Origin: Tubulanus polymorphus
Lineage: Eukaryota > Nemertea > Palaeonemertea > Tubulaniformes > Tubulanidae
Direction of reading: 5' to 3'
DNA length: 64,000 nucleotides
NCBI RefSeq assembly: GCF_964204645.1
Contig: NC_134029.1
Span: 15,890,450-15,954,449 of the forward strand
Under the pieces are notes generated by a model that saw only the letters and a program-made list of their open reading frames with translations, did not search any database and was not told the DNA's origin. Below are positions 22,301-37,300 of this stretch, in pieces; positions within the stretch are counted from its first letter, which is position 1, and each line of letters starts with the position of its first letter. Both the position numbers and the translations under genes were made by a program.

Positions 22301-25300
22301 TAACAATAGGGTTTTCTGCAAAAGCAGCAGAAAACCCTGATAATAATTCATGTTACCTGGTGATTTTACTGTTTCCCCATTAACTCTTGCAGCCATACTA
22401 AGTGAATCTTTACCACCATCCACTGCAATCCCTAGTACTGACATAGCTTCACACATAGCTTTACAAGCATCATATAGCAGAGCACCTTCACCTGGTAATT
22501 TGGCCGCCCACATCCAATTAGCACTACATTTAATATCCTTAAAAAAACAAAATAGCAAAATATACAAGAGCCGCTTTCAACAAACCTTACTCGACCAATG
22601 AATTATCTCAGTGGCAAGCAAATTCCAGAGCACTAAAGCGTGATAATAGTTATTCATCACACACGTTATGTATTTCAAACAATATTTCTGGGGCTAAATA
22701 TTCCATGACTAGCGGAGTCTAGGGAGATAAAGCAGTCCCTTATCATTCATATGGAGAATAAAGGGCCGTAAAAATACCCGGAATTCAAGTGGTATGTACG
22801 GCCCTTAAAAGTATTGTTTGGATGACGAGTGAAGATGTACCTTGATGTCAGTAATGTAGGCAAAGACGATGTTAGTTAAAGCTTCAGCGACAGACATTCT
22901 CGCTCCAGCACAAGCATGTACAAGTCCTTTCATGGGCTGTTCCCCAATAGAAGTAGCTGAACCAATCTGCAAGAAAGTATTCTGTGTAATTTCCATGAAT
23001 GACCCAAACCAGAGTATCGTATGCAAGTATCTAATACGCACAGTCTCAAGATGTGATAAAGCAGTTACAGCTACATCAGCGAGCGGTGTATGTAGAGGAC
23101 CAACGCACTGCTGTTGAGCTACAAGACCACTTACAGAACGATCAACCTGATAGAAATGAGAAAACATGTCAAATTTAATATACATGTATCATTATATGCA
23201 TGAATTTTCTACCCTTTATCTCATTACAATTAATGGGAACAAAAATGTAAAGATGGAATGATAGCAAATCATTAAGGGGGATATCAACATGGCTTTGGTT
23301 TACTGAATTAGAAGAGTACTTGTGTACATCTTATTCTTATTCATCAGTCCTGACCTAAAAAATGTTTTGTTTGTAGCTCATGGGATCGATAGTAATTTGC
23401 TCGGGTTTCAATGAAATATTCATAAAATTTTGAAAGACATTTTGCATCTGCTATCAGAAATCAGTCAATATGGCAATATGGTCTTCTGAAAACGCTAAAG
23501 TCTTTAATAAAGGGATAACTAGACAGTGCTTCTACAGGCTTCTCGCTGGGAAAAAAGTTTTAGGTCCGTTTTAGTTACATTTGGAACAAGAAACAAAATT
23601 CTTTATGACGAGAGATATCCCACAATAACGAAGCCAAGATTGAAAAATTCTATATCAGAATGATTGTATTTGAGGAGCGACGTTTCGGCTAACAACTGTT
23701 AACCATCAACAGGCGTACTGGGAACAAAATCAAATACCAGGATATTTATACAAGAATATGACAAATGATTGAGATTAAAGTAATTAAATAACAAAAACTG
23801 GAACACTAAGGACGAAAACAAAGAAGGCAAACGACAAACTAAGGGGATGTAGTGCGAAATTAAAGTAATCTAAAAACAAAGCCCAGAGGGTTCAAAGGCA
23901 GACAAACTAAGGGGTAATCGGACAAAAACAAAATGCAAGAACATCAAAAGGATAATGAAGGAATGAGTGAGGGAGTGAGTGAGTAGAAGTGTCAAATGGA
24001 GGAAAACAAGCTAACGGGATTAGAATAATGGGGGTACAAGTGAAGCGAGAAATTTAGAGATCAAAATATTGTGAGGAGAAAATAAGTTAATCAATTCAAT
24101 GGACTTTTTAAAATAATGACTTCTTTATAAGGACTTTCTTAAATTGATATGATGGTGAATGTTTAAACCAGTATCAAAAGTAAATGTTAGTAAAATAGAA
24201 TCACTTGAATAGAACAGTACAGTTTAAGCATTTGTAATTCAGTAAGATTTCATTAAAGGTCTACTCCTTATTTCAAAGATTTAGAAAATAACCCTAGCCA
24301 AGTGCAGCAGCTACAATTTTGGTCGTTAGTAAATAAGTATAATAGTAAAACCAACAAAAATCATCGATATACAGTCAACCTCGGTTAATCAGTCTCCAGT
24401 TAAACCGTTTAACCCTTACAATACCACTACCGTATGGCATACGGTACAAATTGACAAGCTAGCATACCCGTACCGTATGTGCTACGGTATCACTTAACCC
24501 TTCTTCTAGAAGGACATATATATCAGTATCAGCCGGTGCTGCCATCTGCATAAAATCCAAGATGGCAACAGCCAGGAAAAAACAATTTTGCTGGATGAAA
24601 CGGTTCAGCAGCTCGTATATGATGCTGAGTGATGCTGGTGACTTGGGATTTGGTAGTGAACAAACTGAGAGTGACAACGAATATGACAGAAGCAGTTCAG
24701 ATGATGAGACTTAGTCAGAAAATAGGTTTATAGTGCCGGCTATGATTTTGATGATGAAAATGAAATCAGTGACAATTTTTTTAGACCTTGTTGATACGGT
24801 TGTCATGGCAACGGACACCAAAAACAATAATGAAGAACCAGAAACTGTCCATCCTCAAGGTCACATATATCCAAATAATTTGTCTTATTTGTAAGCCCAA
24901 TGGTTATCAACACCATGGTATACAATGTATCAGTGTCAAATACAAAGGTAACAATTTTCTGAGGCCTGAAATTATACCCCAATGAAACCCCTTACATCCA
25001 GTTTTCCAACATATCATGGTAAATGAGTGGAAAATTAAATATTTTAGTTGTTCTATTGCTTTGAAATTTTTATTACATAAAGTAAGGATATATGGCATAC
25101 AATTTCAGTTGGAATTGAATAGATCAGTGCATTTTGCTGGGAGAGAGAGCAGTTTATCTGAAACTTATCGTGAATTTTTTTCATGGCGGCCATCTTGGAG
25201 TATGTGACCTTGACCTCAAGTTCACTTATATCCAAATTATTTATGTCTACATTGTTGGCCCAAAAGTTATCAACAACATGCTATATAAATTTTCTGTGTC

Positions 25301-28300
25301 GGATACCTTGGTAACTATTCTATGAAGTTTCAAATATACCCCTATAAACCCCTAAATTATAATACAGCAGCGGAGACACTATGTGGTATTGAAAGGGTTA
25401 AGTGCTTATTCTGTATAATTAAATTAGTCCCGTTTTTCATAAACATTCCCTTTAAAATTCTAATTAAAATCAAAATAATCATGATGCATGATGGCTTCAG
25501 CAGCGAATAAACTCTCTAAACTACTATGAAACGAGGGGGATGTTTTCTTTTCATGTATAAAGGATGTCAAGTGGATCTAATGAACCATCGGATGCTATGA
25601 ATTATCTGTTATCCGTATATTACTTAATCCGTACTAAAAAGCTCAGTCGCTAGTGATACGGATTAACCGAGGTTGACTGAAGTTAATTTAAACAACGCAT
25701 CATCCTTTTTCTATTCTCAAGCAGTTTCTTGAAAAATCATGATTGCAGAAGGGTTCGCACCTTGTTTGTTAAATATCTTTTACTCGCGACAGATGGAAGT
25801 CTGAGAACTCTATTGAGAGCTGACATTACATCGATATCATCCGGAAGTGTCAGTGGAATAGCTGCTTCAGCAATATGTTCCAAGTGAAATAACTGAAATA
25901 TACAGTACAAGAATTACAACTTTTATCTACCAAATTCCTAAATAAACCAGCAAATTTTAATGTTTATGCATTCTGAATACAGATAATGAAATACCTTTTG
26001 AGGCATTTTTCCAAGACAGAGTTCCAAATCTAAATCAACAGGATACTTAATATTAGGACAAACTTCCTCCTTCGCAAGCTGGCCCTGTCCGCTAGATTCA
26101 CCAGATTCAATACACTCAGACTCCAAGCGAATCTAAATTATACAATTAACACACAAAATACATGCCAATAAAATGCAAATTCTGCGAGAATCTTACCTTT
26201 CCATCTCCTGTTATATTTCCAACAAAGCTCACAGGACATTTCTCACGCAAACAGATATTCTGCAGAATCTCAGAATCTGCTGGTTTGGCTAGAATAGCAT
26301 TACTCTCTTGGTATTCAGCACCCCACAGTTCAAGAACATTAATTGTTGGATCAGCAAATTGAAAAGCTTCCACATGAATCAAGGCCCCAGATGGATCGCA
26401 AATCTCTTTGAGAACATTACCTGAAACAGATGACATAATCTTCAGAATCAATGAGTGTCACATGCATCAGACATGTAAATTAGAAAATAAAGGATTATTT
26501 GGTCTTGTAGCTCACTTGCAATCGATACCTGAAGTTAAAATACAGCAATTTAATACCCAGGGCATTTAGTCCACTCGTAGTCTATGTACTTCGTAGCATT
26601 GGTGTCTTGAATCAGGGCAAAGTTTCTAGAGTTAATATGCAAGGGGCACTATGGCCAGACTATAAAAGTCGCTTTGATGCAATCTGTGGGTGGGTAATTT
26701 TTGTCGAAATACACTCCCTGTTCAATATAATTAACAGTACAATCCTATTTCTAAAAACAGCAGGAACAAATAACTCAGACCATTTTTTCCCCTTGCTTAT
26801 ATGCACTTCCAGTCAGATCCGAATAGAAAAATTAAGAAATTATTGACAAAACCCATAGGTAGATGTACCTGCTACCATTTCATAGAATGACTAAATACGG
26901 CTATAAAGGCCAATCCATTCTAATAACTCAAGTTAACACTTGGAACATTTATAATCAAAATAATCATAATTATACTTGACCCCCTGCTGGGCGACAGGCA
27001 GACAACGCTAATATTGCAATTCATTCTTACCATTACCACCTGCTCCCTGGTCGTGAATACTTCTAATAGGATTATTTTCTCCAAGCTCGATACATGCACG
27101 GATTACCCGATTTAATTTCTGTTCCATTTCTGCATCACCTCTTTGAACAGCCCCTAAATCAAGCTCAGATTTATTGTCACCTTGCACTGATACAGAGCTT
27201 GCTGCACCTCCACCAACTCCAATTCTATATACAGGACCACCAATCTTCACAACATCATATCCTGTAAAAAAAAGGTTCATTCATATCAAATGCCTTTTCA
27301 TATGTATAGAATAACACAATCTAAGAACTATCATAGGAGGGGGAAGGGGCCCTTACTTGTTGGTCAATATGCAACCCTTTATCCCAGCCGACATCGTAAT
27401 TTTCTGGACCCATTTATAAAATTTACCCGTTTTTTAGGTTAGAAATTTGACTTTTACACATATATATATGGGTTTATTCTAATTTAGCCAGGACCTGTGG
27501 CAATCTTCTGAAGGAATTTCTTTAAACCAGTTATTCGAAGTCTTCAGGCCACGCAGGAGTCTTCTGAATAGGGAGTACATGCTTTTTAGAAGCGATTCAA
27601 CCCTGTAAAGCAGAACTCGATATACATACCATTGCCTCAAGACAATGGGATACTGGTCACATTACTGAGGCAAGCGAGGATTCAGCGAAAATCCACCTGG
27701 ACCGCTTGTGAGTTACCGCACTTCAATTTCATCTACTTCTCTATTAAATTTGAGTCAGCTTTTCTCATCATTAAATCAAATTTCAGGGAAATGTTTACCA
27801 TACACCGAATCTTATATCTATCAAATGACATGTTTGATAATTTTCGGGTTCGGAACCCTACGAATCAAGTACAAATTTCATTGAAAATGGACTGATTTTC
27901 ACGTGTTGTGTCATCTGGTGGTGCAGGTATCCCATTGATCTAAGTATGCATAAGTGTTGATTTTGCTGAACAATAATGACCGCCAGTCGGTCATCTTTGA
28001 TTCCATCTCAGTCCATTTGCGGGCTGCAAATGCCAATATATAGACCATGCATCTTAAGTCAAATCAGTCTAGGCTTACAGACAGGCAGATGGATATTTTT
28101 AGAGACAAGGGGTGAAAAGTGAATGCAATAGCCCCTCGTACTTAATTCCCAAGTGGGCCAATAAATATGTTACCTATAATTGGTTCACTTTTCTGAATAT
28201 GTCCATCCTCAATGTAGCCAATTCCACCGCTGAACATGATTGGTTTTATCCATTCTCGGCGAGTACTCTGATGCAACAAATTCCCAAAAGATCGAGCAAA

Positions 28301-31300
28301 TCCAGCCAAGAGAGGTTCACCAAATTTATTACCATAATCCGAAGCTCCGTTACTAGCCTCTATAGCAATCTGAACTGGGCGTGCAAAATTATCAGGATAT
28401 GAAAATGATGAGTCTTCCCAAGGCAAATCGTATCCTATATTCAGATATAAAGCAAAAATAATGTGTTTATCTTAAGTGACAAAGGGCACTTTTATGACAA
28501 TTGTTCTAGCTTCGATGATTTCCAATCTTATTTAATTTGTTCAGACTTCAGATATCTATCAAGCACCTAATTGGCATACAATATATTGTACACAGAGATG
28601 AAGGCAAAATTGATACCGGGTAAAAGATTAATTTTTAATTTCATGCAACAGTTATGTTGAACGTTCATTGAATCCAATAATTATATCCAGGAAACAAGAC
28701 GCAAGTTGTTTTGCAGTTGTATGCAGTGTGTGCCAGAAAATAGTTCCTCCAAAATGATTGAATATTCATAAGTTAATCCATATGAATAAACAAATTTTTT
28801 GGATGGATTAGTAATCAGTAGGATGTCTTCATTACATATTGAGGATAATGGGTCTAGTAGACCACACCTGGCTGGTTTTCAAAGACTAATTATGAATCGG
28901 CCTATTATACTGCAAAACCAAACTTGATTAATGAAATTAAGCTGTTTACTAATGATGATATCACTTAAGGGCAGGTATTAGTTGTGTGATAGAGTGAAGT
29001 TTATTTACTGTAAGCTGGCGCACCTCTTTGGGTGTTGGTGAAATCACAGTTGACTTCCTGGAGGTGTTGTCAGTCTTTAGAATTCTGCCATGTAGACGGG
29101 GATATTCTGTGTTTTTGAAATAAAGTTTCCTGTACGTATACAAAAAACTTAATCTTAATTAGGTAAGTTGTTTTATGTAGATATCATATTATTAATGTTG
29201 ATGCTGTATTTGTAGGCCTTATCATTGAAATTAGATGTGTTTAATGGAATTGTTGAAATTCCTTTATGAAATCAAATTTCCCACCATTTCTGTATGCTAG
29301 TCGAGTAGGTTAGAAAGTGGTCGAATCTTCAAATTGTCTCATCAGAATATTGTAATGTAAATATTTATCTAATGTTTGAAAATAGTGTTATAAATTAGTC
29401 GAAAAAGCTGATTAATAAGTGTGATATATAATATGTAAGTTACTTTATTGTTTCGAGGACAATTTAGTGAAGATGTTGTGAGATAATAAAATGTATATAA
29501 GTTAAATAGATACTGGAGGTTGTCAGTCTTTAGAATTCTGCCATGTAGGCAGGATATTCTGTGTTTTTGAAATAAAGTTTACTGTTCCTGTAACTTTTTC
29601 TTATTTAGATTAACTTAAGCGATCAGTTCCTGAGAGAAGAAACGGCTGATCAACCGCCACGGCAGTTGGTAGTTGTCTGATGGCAGCAGTCTCCCTTGCA
29701 AATTGGTTCTTAAATCTCAGTTGCTGAGTGGGAATCACAACGAATGGTAATCGTCCGACGATCGGAGAGATCCAACGCTGTGACATTTGGCACCCGGTAT
29801 GGGACCCAACAAGGAATGATTGCCGACACCAACCAGCCAAAGAATATCATGATCTCCTGTGTCGTTAATACGATCGTAAATTTAGCGACCTGAATAGTTT
29901 TCGGGGATCATTGTGGGAAAGAAATTGTGAGTACGGGATGAATTGCGTATTCTGGAGTTTGATTGGAATGAAAATATCAAATATATATCAGCCATATCGA
30001 ATCGATATAACGCCACTCTAGAGTCAGTGGTGTATATTCGTTTGTGGATTGTGTTGTCCTGTGATAAATCAGTCGTATTGTTGTCATGTGTTGTACTGTG
30101 TACGTATTTGTGTGTTGAGTCCTGGTTTAACAAAACAAAATCGGGAAAGGATAAGTTTTGGTGTTTCGTTTACATTTTGCATGGAGAATTCATACACGTT
30201 GGGATCGTATTGCCATCGAATAACCGCAATATAGTTCAGCTACGGAGAGTTCGATCTATACAAAAATTTCAATAGCGCTTGAATATCTTAAGAAGCGAAC
30301 TGAAGTGATTTTCTTTGAAAAAAAAAACTATCAAGGAAGTTAATTTTCTCTCGTTTTTGGATTGAAATGATTAAAGAATAGCTTTGATAATTCATAGAGC
30401 TGATTTTTAGTGAATGATTAATTAACAACAATATAAAAGAGGTAACAACGAACAAATGTTAAGTCTTGGACTCAGACCTGATATTCTCGAAGCATTCCTC
30501 TTTTAGGTCGCTGAGTCGCCGGTCTAGAATAACGTTCGACTACATTCAGACAATTCAGCTTCAGAGAGAAAAGAAACAACAGAAAAGTATCAGGTGATTA
30601 TCGATAGTTTACTACGGAACACACGGTTGACAAAAAGTGTTAGGCATGTGCCGTTTGGTGCGTACTGGGACAAAAATATACCGGTTGGTCAGTTGGTTAG
30701 GTTGTGAAGTGTGGTTGAAACTAAGAAAGCCTACCAGTATTTATTTGTCTATCTTGTTGATCTTGATCGTGGGCCTATTATAGTAGTCAATACCATTTTA
30801 AGTACAAAGTTGTTACCCGTACATGACTGTACGGTGATCTCCACAGGTTAACCGTATGTGAGTTCCCTACATACGCCATACGTGAGTTCCTATATTATAA
30901 TCTACGTATGCACATGCGTGAAAGAATAGGGTTTGGGTTAGGTGAGGCTATATGTAAATTTACTATCATCAACCTTGCAGTTGCGTTCTGTGGCTCAGTT
31001 GGTCTGCTGGACTACTGCTGGATTTTTTTTTTCATTTGGTATCGAAACCCAATATTGCAAGTCAGAGCGTCAACGTACTCACATGGCCCTACACCGATGT
31101 TACTATAATTGGTGCCATTATCATATGGATATGATTTGGCCAGGACTAGCCTTAAGTCAGTCTATGCATTATTCAATCGATATCATTAAAACAATACGGT
31201 GAAGTATTCACATGCAGAAAGGCTAATTGATTTGAGCCCTGCGATTAAATTTTGCTAAGGCCTTGTGACCTGCTGACATTTATATTCAAGCCTAGATCCA

Positions 31301-34300
31301 AAACCTTCATGTGGTCACAGCTTGTATACCAAAAATCATGATGTAGGCCTGTACATTTTGCTGTACGTTGGTTTGGTATACCGATTTCTCCTTGACTGAT
31401 AAGTGTACGGTACAGCTGTACGCATTATACCAATGGGGATAGGGCATATTGTTTGGGCGTATTATTTCCTGCTTTAGAATATTGAAATAAGCCTAACGTT
31501 CATTCAAATATCCAACATCGGTGAAAGTTTGAATACTGTATACATGTACTGTTTACAATATAGGTTTTCATGTTCTATGAATATTTTGCAGTTCAAATGG
31601 GTTAATGCGGAATCCAATGAAATTAAATGCTGGTCAAGGTCAGTCAACACCAAGAACTCACTTCGACCGATGTTGCATCATATGATAGGAGATCTGATTC
31701 TTTCAAGTCAAGCAAAGTGATTCGACATGATCGACATAACACTGGAATAGGTTTGCATGACTAACAGTTCATTTCATTTAGTCCTATGTAATCTTTAGCC
31801 AATTTGGATTTGATTGTAATTGAAGCTCTGGAACTGTTGTCAAGAGACATGTAAGACAGGTGGAAAGAACACAAGTTATGCTTGATTCTCATATTCAAGT
31901 AAAATTCAAATTCAAATTTATTTCATTACATCATATTAACAAAGCATATCATTGGTTCATAGAGTAATTGAAATTAGGACGGAACAAATATTATTATAGA
32001 ATTTTCAAAAAGGTAATGAATGTCTATAATGAAATGAACATTATTTTTCTAATAACTAAGAGTGACTGTTCCGTTTATTTGGAAACACACATAACTAGTC
32101 GAATAGGTTTGATATTTACTCACATGTTGCAGGTATAAAATTGTTTATCAGTATAGAATTTGTAATCCATAAAACCATAAATCAACATCGGCCTGCCACC
32201 CAGACCAAACCAAATCATAATTTATTGATTGAATCTACACTACAATATATGTATTCAAATATTTCAATAGAAAGATTAACTCCTTAAATCTATTCAAAAT
32301 CATAATACATTCTTATCTGTAAATTCACTCAATCGACTCAGCAGATTCTTAAGATGAGTTCTTTAGAAAAGATCCATCTTTTAAGCGTGTTGATAATACA
32401 GTATCATAAACTTTTAATGCCAAAATGAATGCCTGGTCAAATAAATTCATATTTCAGAGAAAACTGTCTCCGTGGAAAATTTACCATTTGAAGGGTATAC
32501 TGAATTGGATATAGAAATTGACGGTAAAAGTATGAAAATTTTAGCTCTCGAAGCCCCGCCCACAGAATATTATAACAATGTGCCGGTATTAATTGGAACC
32601 AACATTTTACGGCGTTTGCGGAACCAGTTTGTGTATAGGGACAAAGGCTCTGATCCTTCGGTTTGAACCACGCAATCCTCTTTTATTCCGCCCAATTCGG
32701 AAGTAACTCTTCATGTCATTGTCCGTAATTCAGTGATAAATAGTCTCGTGATGTCAGATGCTACGGATGTGAGGGTTCCAGGAAGCCTGACTATCATTCC
32801 TACTGTCCCCTATCTTTCTGAGACTCGATGTTGCCGCGTTGCGATAAGAGTGCGGAATTCAAGCAGCAAAGGGGTAACGATTCCAAGTAAGTCTTAGTTG
32901 TGTAGGTTAATTTCTGTTAATGAAGTCGCAAACTGTTCTACCATTCCAGATGCAAGTGCTTTTTACACTAGTGCTTTTGCACTACTTTTTACGTTATATA
33001 TATTACCTATTGGAGAGATTATCCGTCAGCTTTCTACTCTGTATCATATATATGCTGATGACCAACAGCTTTATAAGTTTGTCAATCCTAAATGCTTCGT
33101 TGAAATTTCAAGTACACTCAATATGTTAAATAAACTAGTCACTTTCATTTTCAATTGGCTAACCATAAACAAACTCAAAGCTAACCGTGAAAAGACAGAA
33201 TTTATCATACTTGGAACTCCGCATTTTAAGAGTCTTCTGCCTAATGATATTTTTCTTACTATAGATGGTGCAAAGATCTATCCATCTCAATGTATTCGTA
33301 ATTTAGGTGTTTTATTTGATGATTCTTTGTCACTCGTTGACCATGTTAGTAATGTATGTAAAGCTGCGAATTTTCACTTATATACTATTGGTAAGATACG
33401 TAACCTACTTGATGATAAATCATGTAAAACTGCTGTAAATTCTCTGGTCACATCTCGTTTGGACTACGCAAACTCATTACTTGTTGGATCCAATAACACA
33501 CTAGTTAATCGCCTACAACTAATTCAAAATAATGCTGCAAGGATTATAACAAGAACTAGAAAGTCTGAACATATTACACCTATTCTAATGGATCTACATT
33601 GGCTGCCAATTGCTGTTCCATCAGAGTTCAAAATTCTTTTAACTGTCTATAAATGCCTTAATGATACTGCCCCTCAGTATTTAAAATCTCTTTTAACTGT
33701 TTACACTCAATCACGACAACTTAGATCCAATTCAGTAACCAATAATCTAGTCATACCTCAGTCAAATCGGAAATTTGGTGAGAGGGCTTTTAGGTGTGCG
33801 GCGCCAGCATTATGGAATGGGCTTCCTAGTCACGTTAAAACTAGTCCTACTGTTCAATCTTTTAAAACTAGTCTCAAAACTTTTCTTTTTAATCGAACAT
33901 GTTTGTCATAACTTCTAGTCAAGTATTCCACTTAATATGTAAATTTTTTTTACATGTGTCTCTATTTTATGTATGTTTTCTTTTTTAATGTCAAGCACAA
34001 TGATTATGTTTTAGACTTGGGCTTTATAAGAAAATAAATTATTATTATTATAAGTGGGGTCAACGAAAACAGAATCGATGAAGTCTCGGATGACGAGTTT
34101 CTAAAGAGCATCGATCTCACAGGCGTTCAAACGTAAAGGGAAAAAGGAATGCTCCGTGAACTTTTACTAAAATGGAAAAGATTTTTGCTGTCTAAGACTT
34201 GGATCTGGGAATGACTAAAGTTTACGAGCATCGCATTCGTCTCACGGACGACACACCTATAAACCAGAGATATCGGCGTATACCACCTGGAATGGTGAAT

Positions 34301-37300
34301 GAAGTGCAGGAGCATATCCGTTTAATGTTACAAGCAGGGGTAATTCGCCATTCGGTTAGTCCAGTAGTCTTGCTTCGCGAAAAGAATGGGGAACTCCGTT
34401 TCTGCATTGACTATCACGAACTTAACAAAAAGACCATACCCGATCGATACAGTCTGCCTCGTATCGACGAGGTATTTAACAACCTCGCGGAATGTGATCA
34501 GTTCACGTTGATCCACTTAAAATCTATTGGGATATTGGCAACTAGAGATGGCCGAAAGGGATCGTGAGAAAACGGCATTCAATGCAGGACCAGGATTCAG
34601 ATTCTACAAGGTTGAAAAAATGCCGTTCGGGCTTACCGGCGCAACTGCTTCATTTCAACGACTGATGGAACGAGTCCTTGGGGAATTAAATCTACGGACA
34701 TGTATTGTCTACATAGATGATATAATTGTATTCTCCAAGGGAGCGAAACAACACATCGAAAGGTTAGTGGAGGTATTCGCTTGCCTGGAGAGAGCTGGTT
34801 TGAAAGCTAAGCCCTCTAAATGTATCTTCATGAGACCCGAGGTTCTTTTTTTAGGTCACAAGATATCAAATAAAGGTATAGAGATAGATCCTTCCAAGAT
34901 AAGAATGATTCGCGAATGGAAACGACCGGAGACCGTGAGGGAATTGCAGCCTTTTCTGGGATTCGCAGGGTTCTATCGGTGATTTGTACCTGATTTCTCT
35001 CGGAGTGCAAAACCTCTCACAGATCATTTGAAGGGAATCCCGAAGGGTTGCCATCGAAATAAAAAAGTCGATGATCGACTCGTATGGGGTGATAAAGAAG
35101 AGGTAGCTTTCAATTCATTAAAAGAATCGTTAATGAATCCTCCTGTTCTAGGTTTCGAAGATTACTAAAGTCCTTTCATACTTCACACGGACGCTTCAAC
35201 AACGGGTCCCGGAGCCCTCCTTTATCAAGAACAGAACAGTGAGCATTGGGTGATTGGTTTCATGAGTCGGTCTCTCAAGGAGTCTGAGGCAAGATACCCA
35301 ATTCATAAGCTGGAGTTTCTCACCCTCAAATGGGCTGTCACCAATGAATTCCATGATTATTTATATGGACATTTCTGTACCGTGGAGACTGACAATAATC
35401 CTCTGACCCGTGTACGGCGAGCTGTGAAATTAGATGCCATCAGTCACCGTTGACTGCAGGCACTGTCGGTGTACCAGTTAGAAATCATCTATAAGCCAGG
35501 GAAGAGCATGAAAGATGCTGACATTTTTAGCCATCCCGTGGAGGCTGAGGTAGTCCAAGCATTCTGCACTTCAGCTCATGTAGAGTCCATTCCTCCATTG
35601 AGAGATGATACAGGTGACCTTGGAGAATTCTGACTCAGTACTCGGGTACCAATGAAAAAAATGCTCACATAAAAAACATACAATTTTACACGAATTGGTT
35701 CAATGGCAACCTCATACCGCTGACAAAGGTAAACCAAAAATCACTGTACGGTTTGAAGCAATCTCCGAAATGTTGGAATACGGAATTCAAATCGTACATC
35801 GAATAGTAAGGATACAAGCAGAACGCTGCTGATCCATGCGTGTATGTGAAATTGAAAGTGTCAGGATATATTATTATTATTGCAGTGTATGTCGACGATT
35901 CGATTATCGTTGCTCAAGTTCTGTGTGCGTTGATTAGGTCGAAAGGTAATCTTTCGACAAAATTCGAAATGAAAGATATGGGTTAACTCCATTTCATTCT
36001 GGGAATAAGTTTTGTGCAGAAAATGGAGCGATAATGCTGCATCAACAGCAGTATATTCAACATATGCTCAACAAATTCGGATTAAGTGCTTGTAATCCTG
36101 TGTCTACGCCAATGGATATAAATATAAAATCAGTGAAATCTGATGGCGTGAGCAAACCTGTGATGAGATTATGTATCAATCAATGGTCGGAAGTTTGCAG
36201 CTATATGCAGCTATTGCTACACGACCAGATATGTCAAGCTTTGAGCTAAATTTCTAAATACTGCGGTGAGCCGTCAGAATCTCATCTGACTGCGGCTAAA
36301 GGAGTGTTTAGTTACCTGGAAGGCACAATGGATTTAGCGCTTGTGTACAAACAAAATGATGACGCCACTTAACAAGGATACTGGGATGCTAACTGGGGCA
36401 GTGACCTGGATGATAGAAGGTCAGTTACTGGAAATGTATTAATGTTAGCCAGCAGGGCAATTAGTTGGTTAAGTAAGGGTCAACCAACTGATGCGTTGTC
36501 TACAACGGAAAGCGAGTATATGAGTTTTAGTAGTGCGACGCAAGAAACTATCTGGTTGCGAAGATTATCATATGATCCTGGCGCGAAACAAGAGTCACCC
36601 ACTGTAATTGCGGAGGATAACCATGGTGCAATAGCGTTATCTAAGAATCCTGTAGGTTATTGCAGGACAAAACATATTGACTTACGACACCATTTCATAC
36701 GCGATGTGGTTACTGATGGAACAACAATGATTGAATACTGTAATACCTTGGACACGGTAGCGGATATACTCACCAAACCATTGCGTTGAAATGCACGTTG
36801 AAATGTAACATTAACTGCATCGTTACTGCTGAACTTTAGTTGACTTGTTATTGATATATAACACATGGTGTCTGGGTTTTTTGATAGTATACACGTGTTA
36901 GTTTGTAATGTCTCATTCATAACCTAGTTTTCACACAATACAGAACGTTATATCTTATATGCCTTTTCTTGTCGTTATTTCCTAATCCACTGGTGATACG
37001 CTCATCTTTGCAATATGAGCGGGCATGTGGATGTGAGAATCTACTGGTACTCACTGACCATTTTCAAAATTTTCAGTGGTGGTGGCAACGAAAAACCAAT
37101 TAGCTAATACAACTGCCAAAGCTATTTACGACAATTTCATTTTAAGATATGGCATACCAAAGATATATAGTGATCAAGGACGAAATTTCTAAAGTCAGAT
37201 AGTGAAAGAATTGTGCCAACGGCTAAAGATTGAAAGAAGCCGTACGACCCGGTACCACCCTCAAGGAAATGGGTGTGTAGAAAAAATGAATGGAACGCTT

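Noticed and set aside
23676-23720. Penelope-like element end in PFAS intron 12
   Set aside because: Only a short GACGTTTCGGCT word suggests it; no RT or GIY-YIG motif is nearby.
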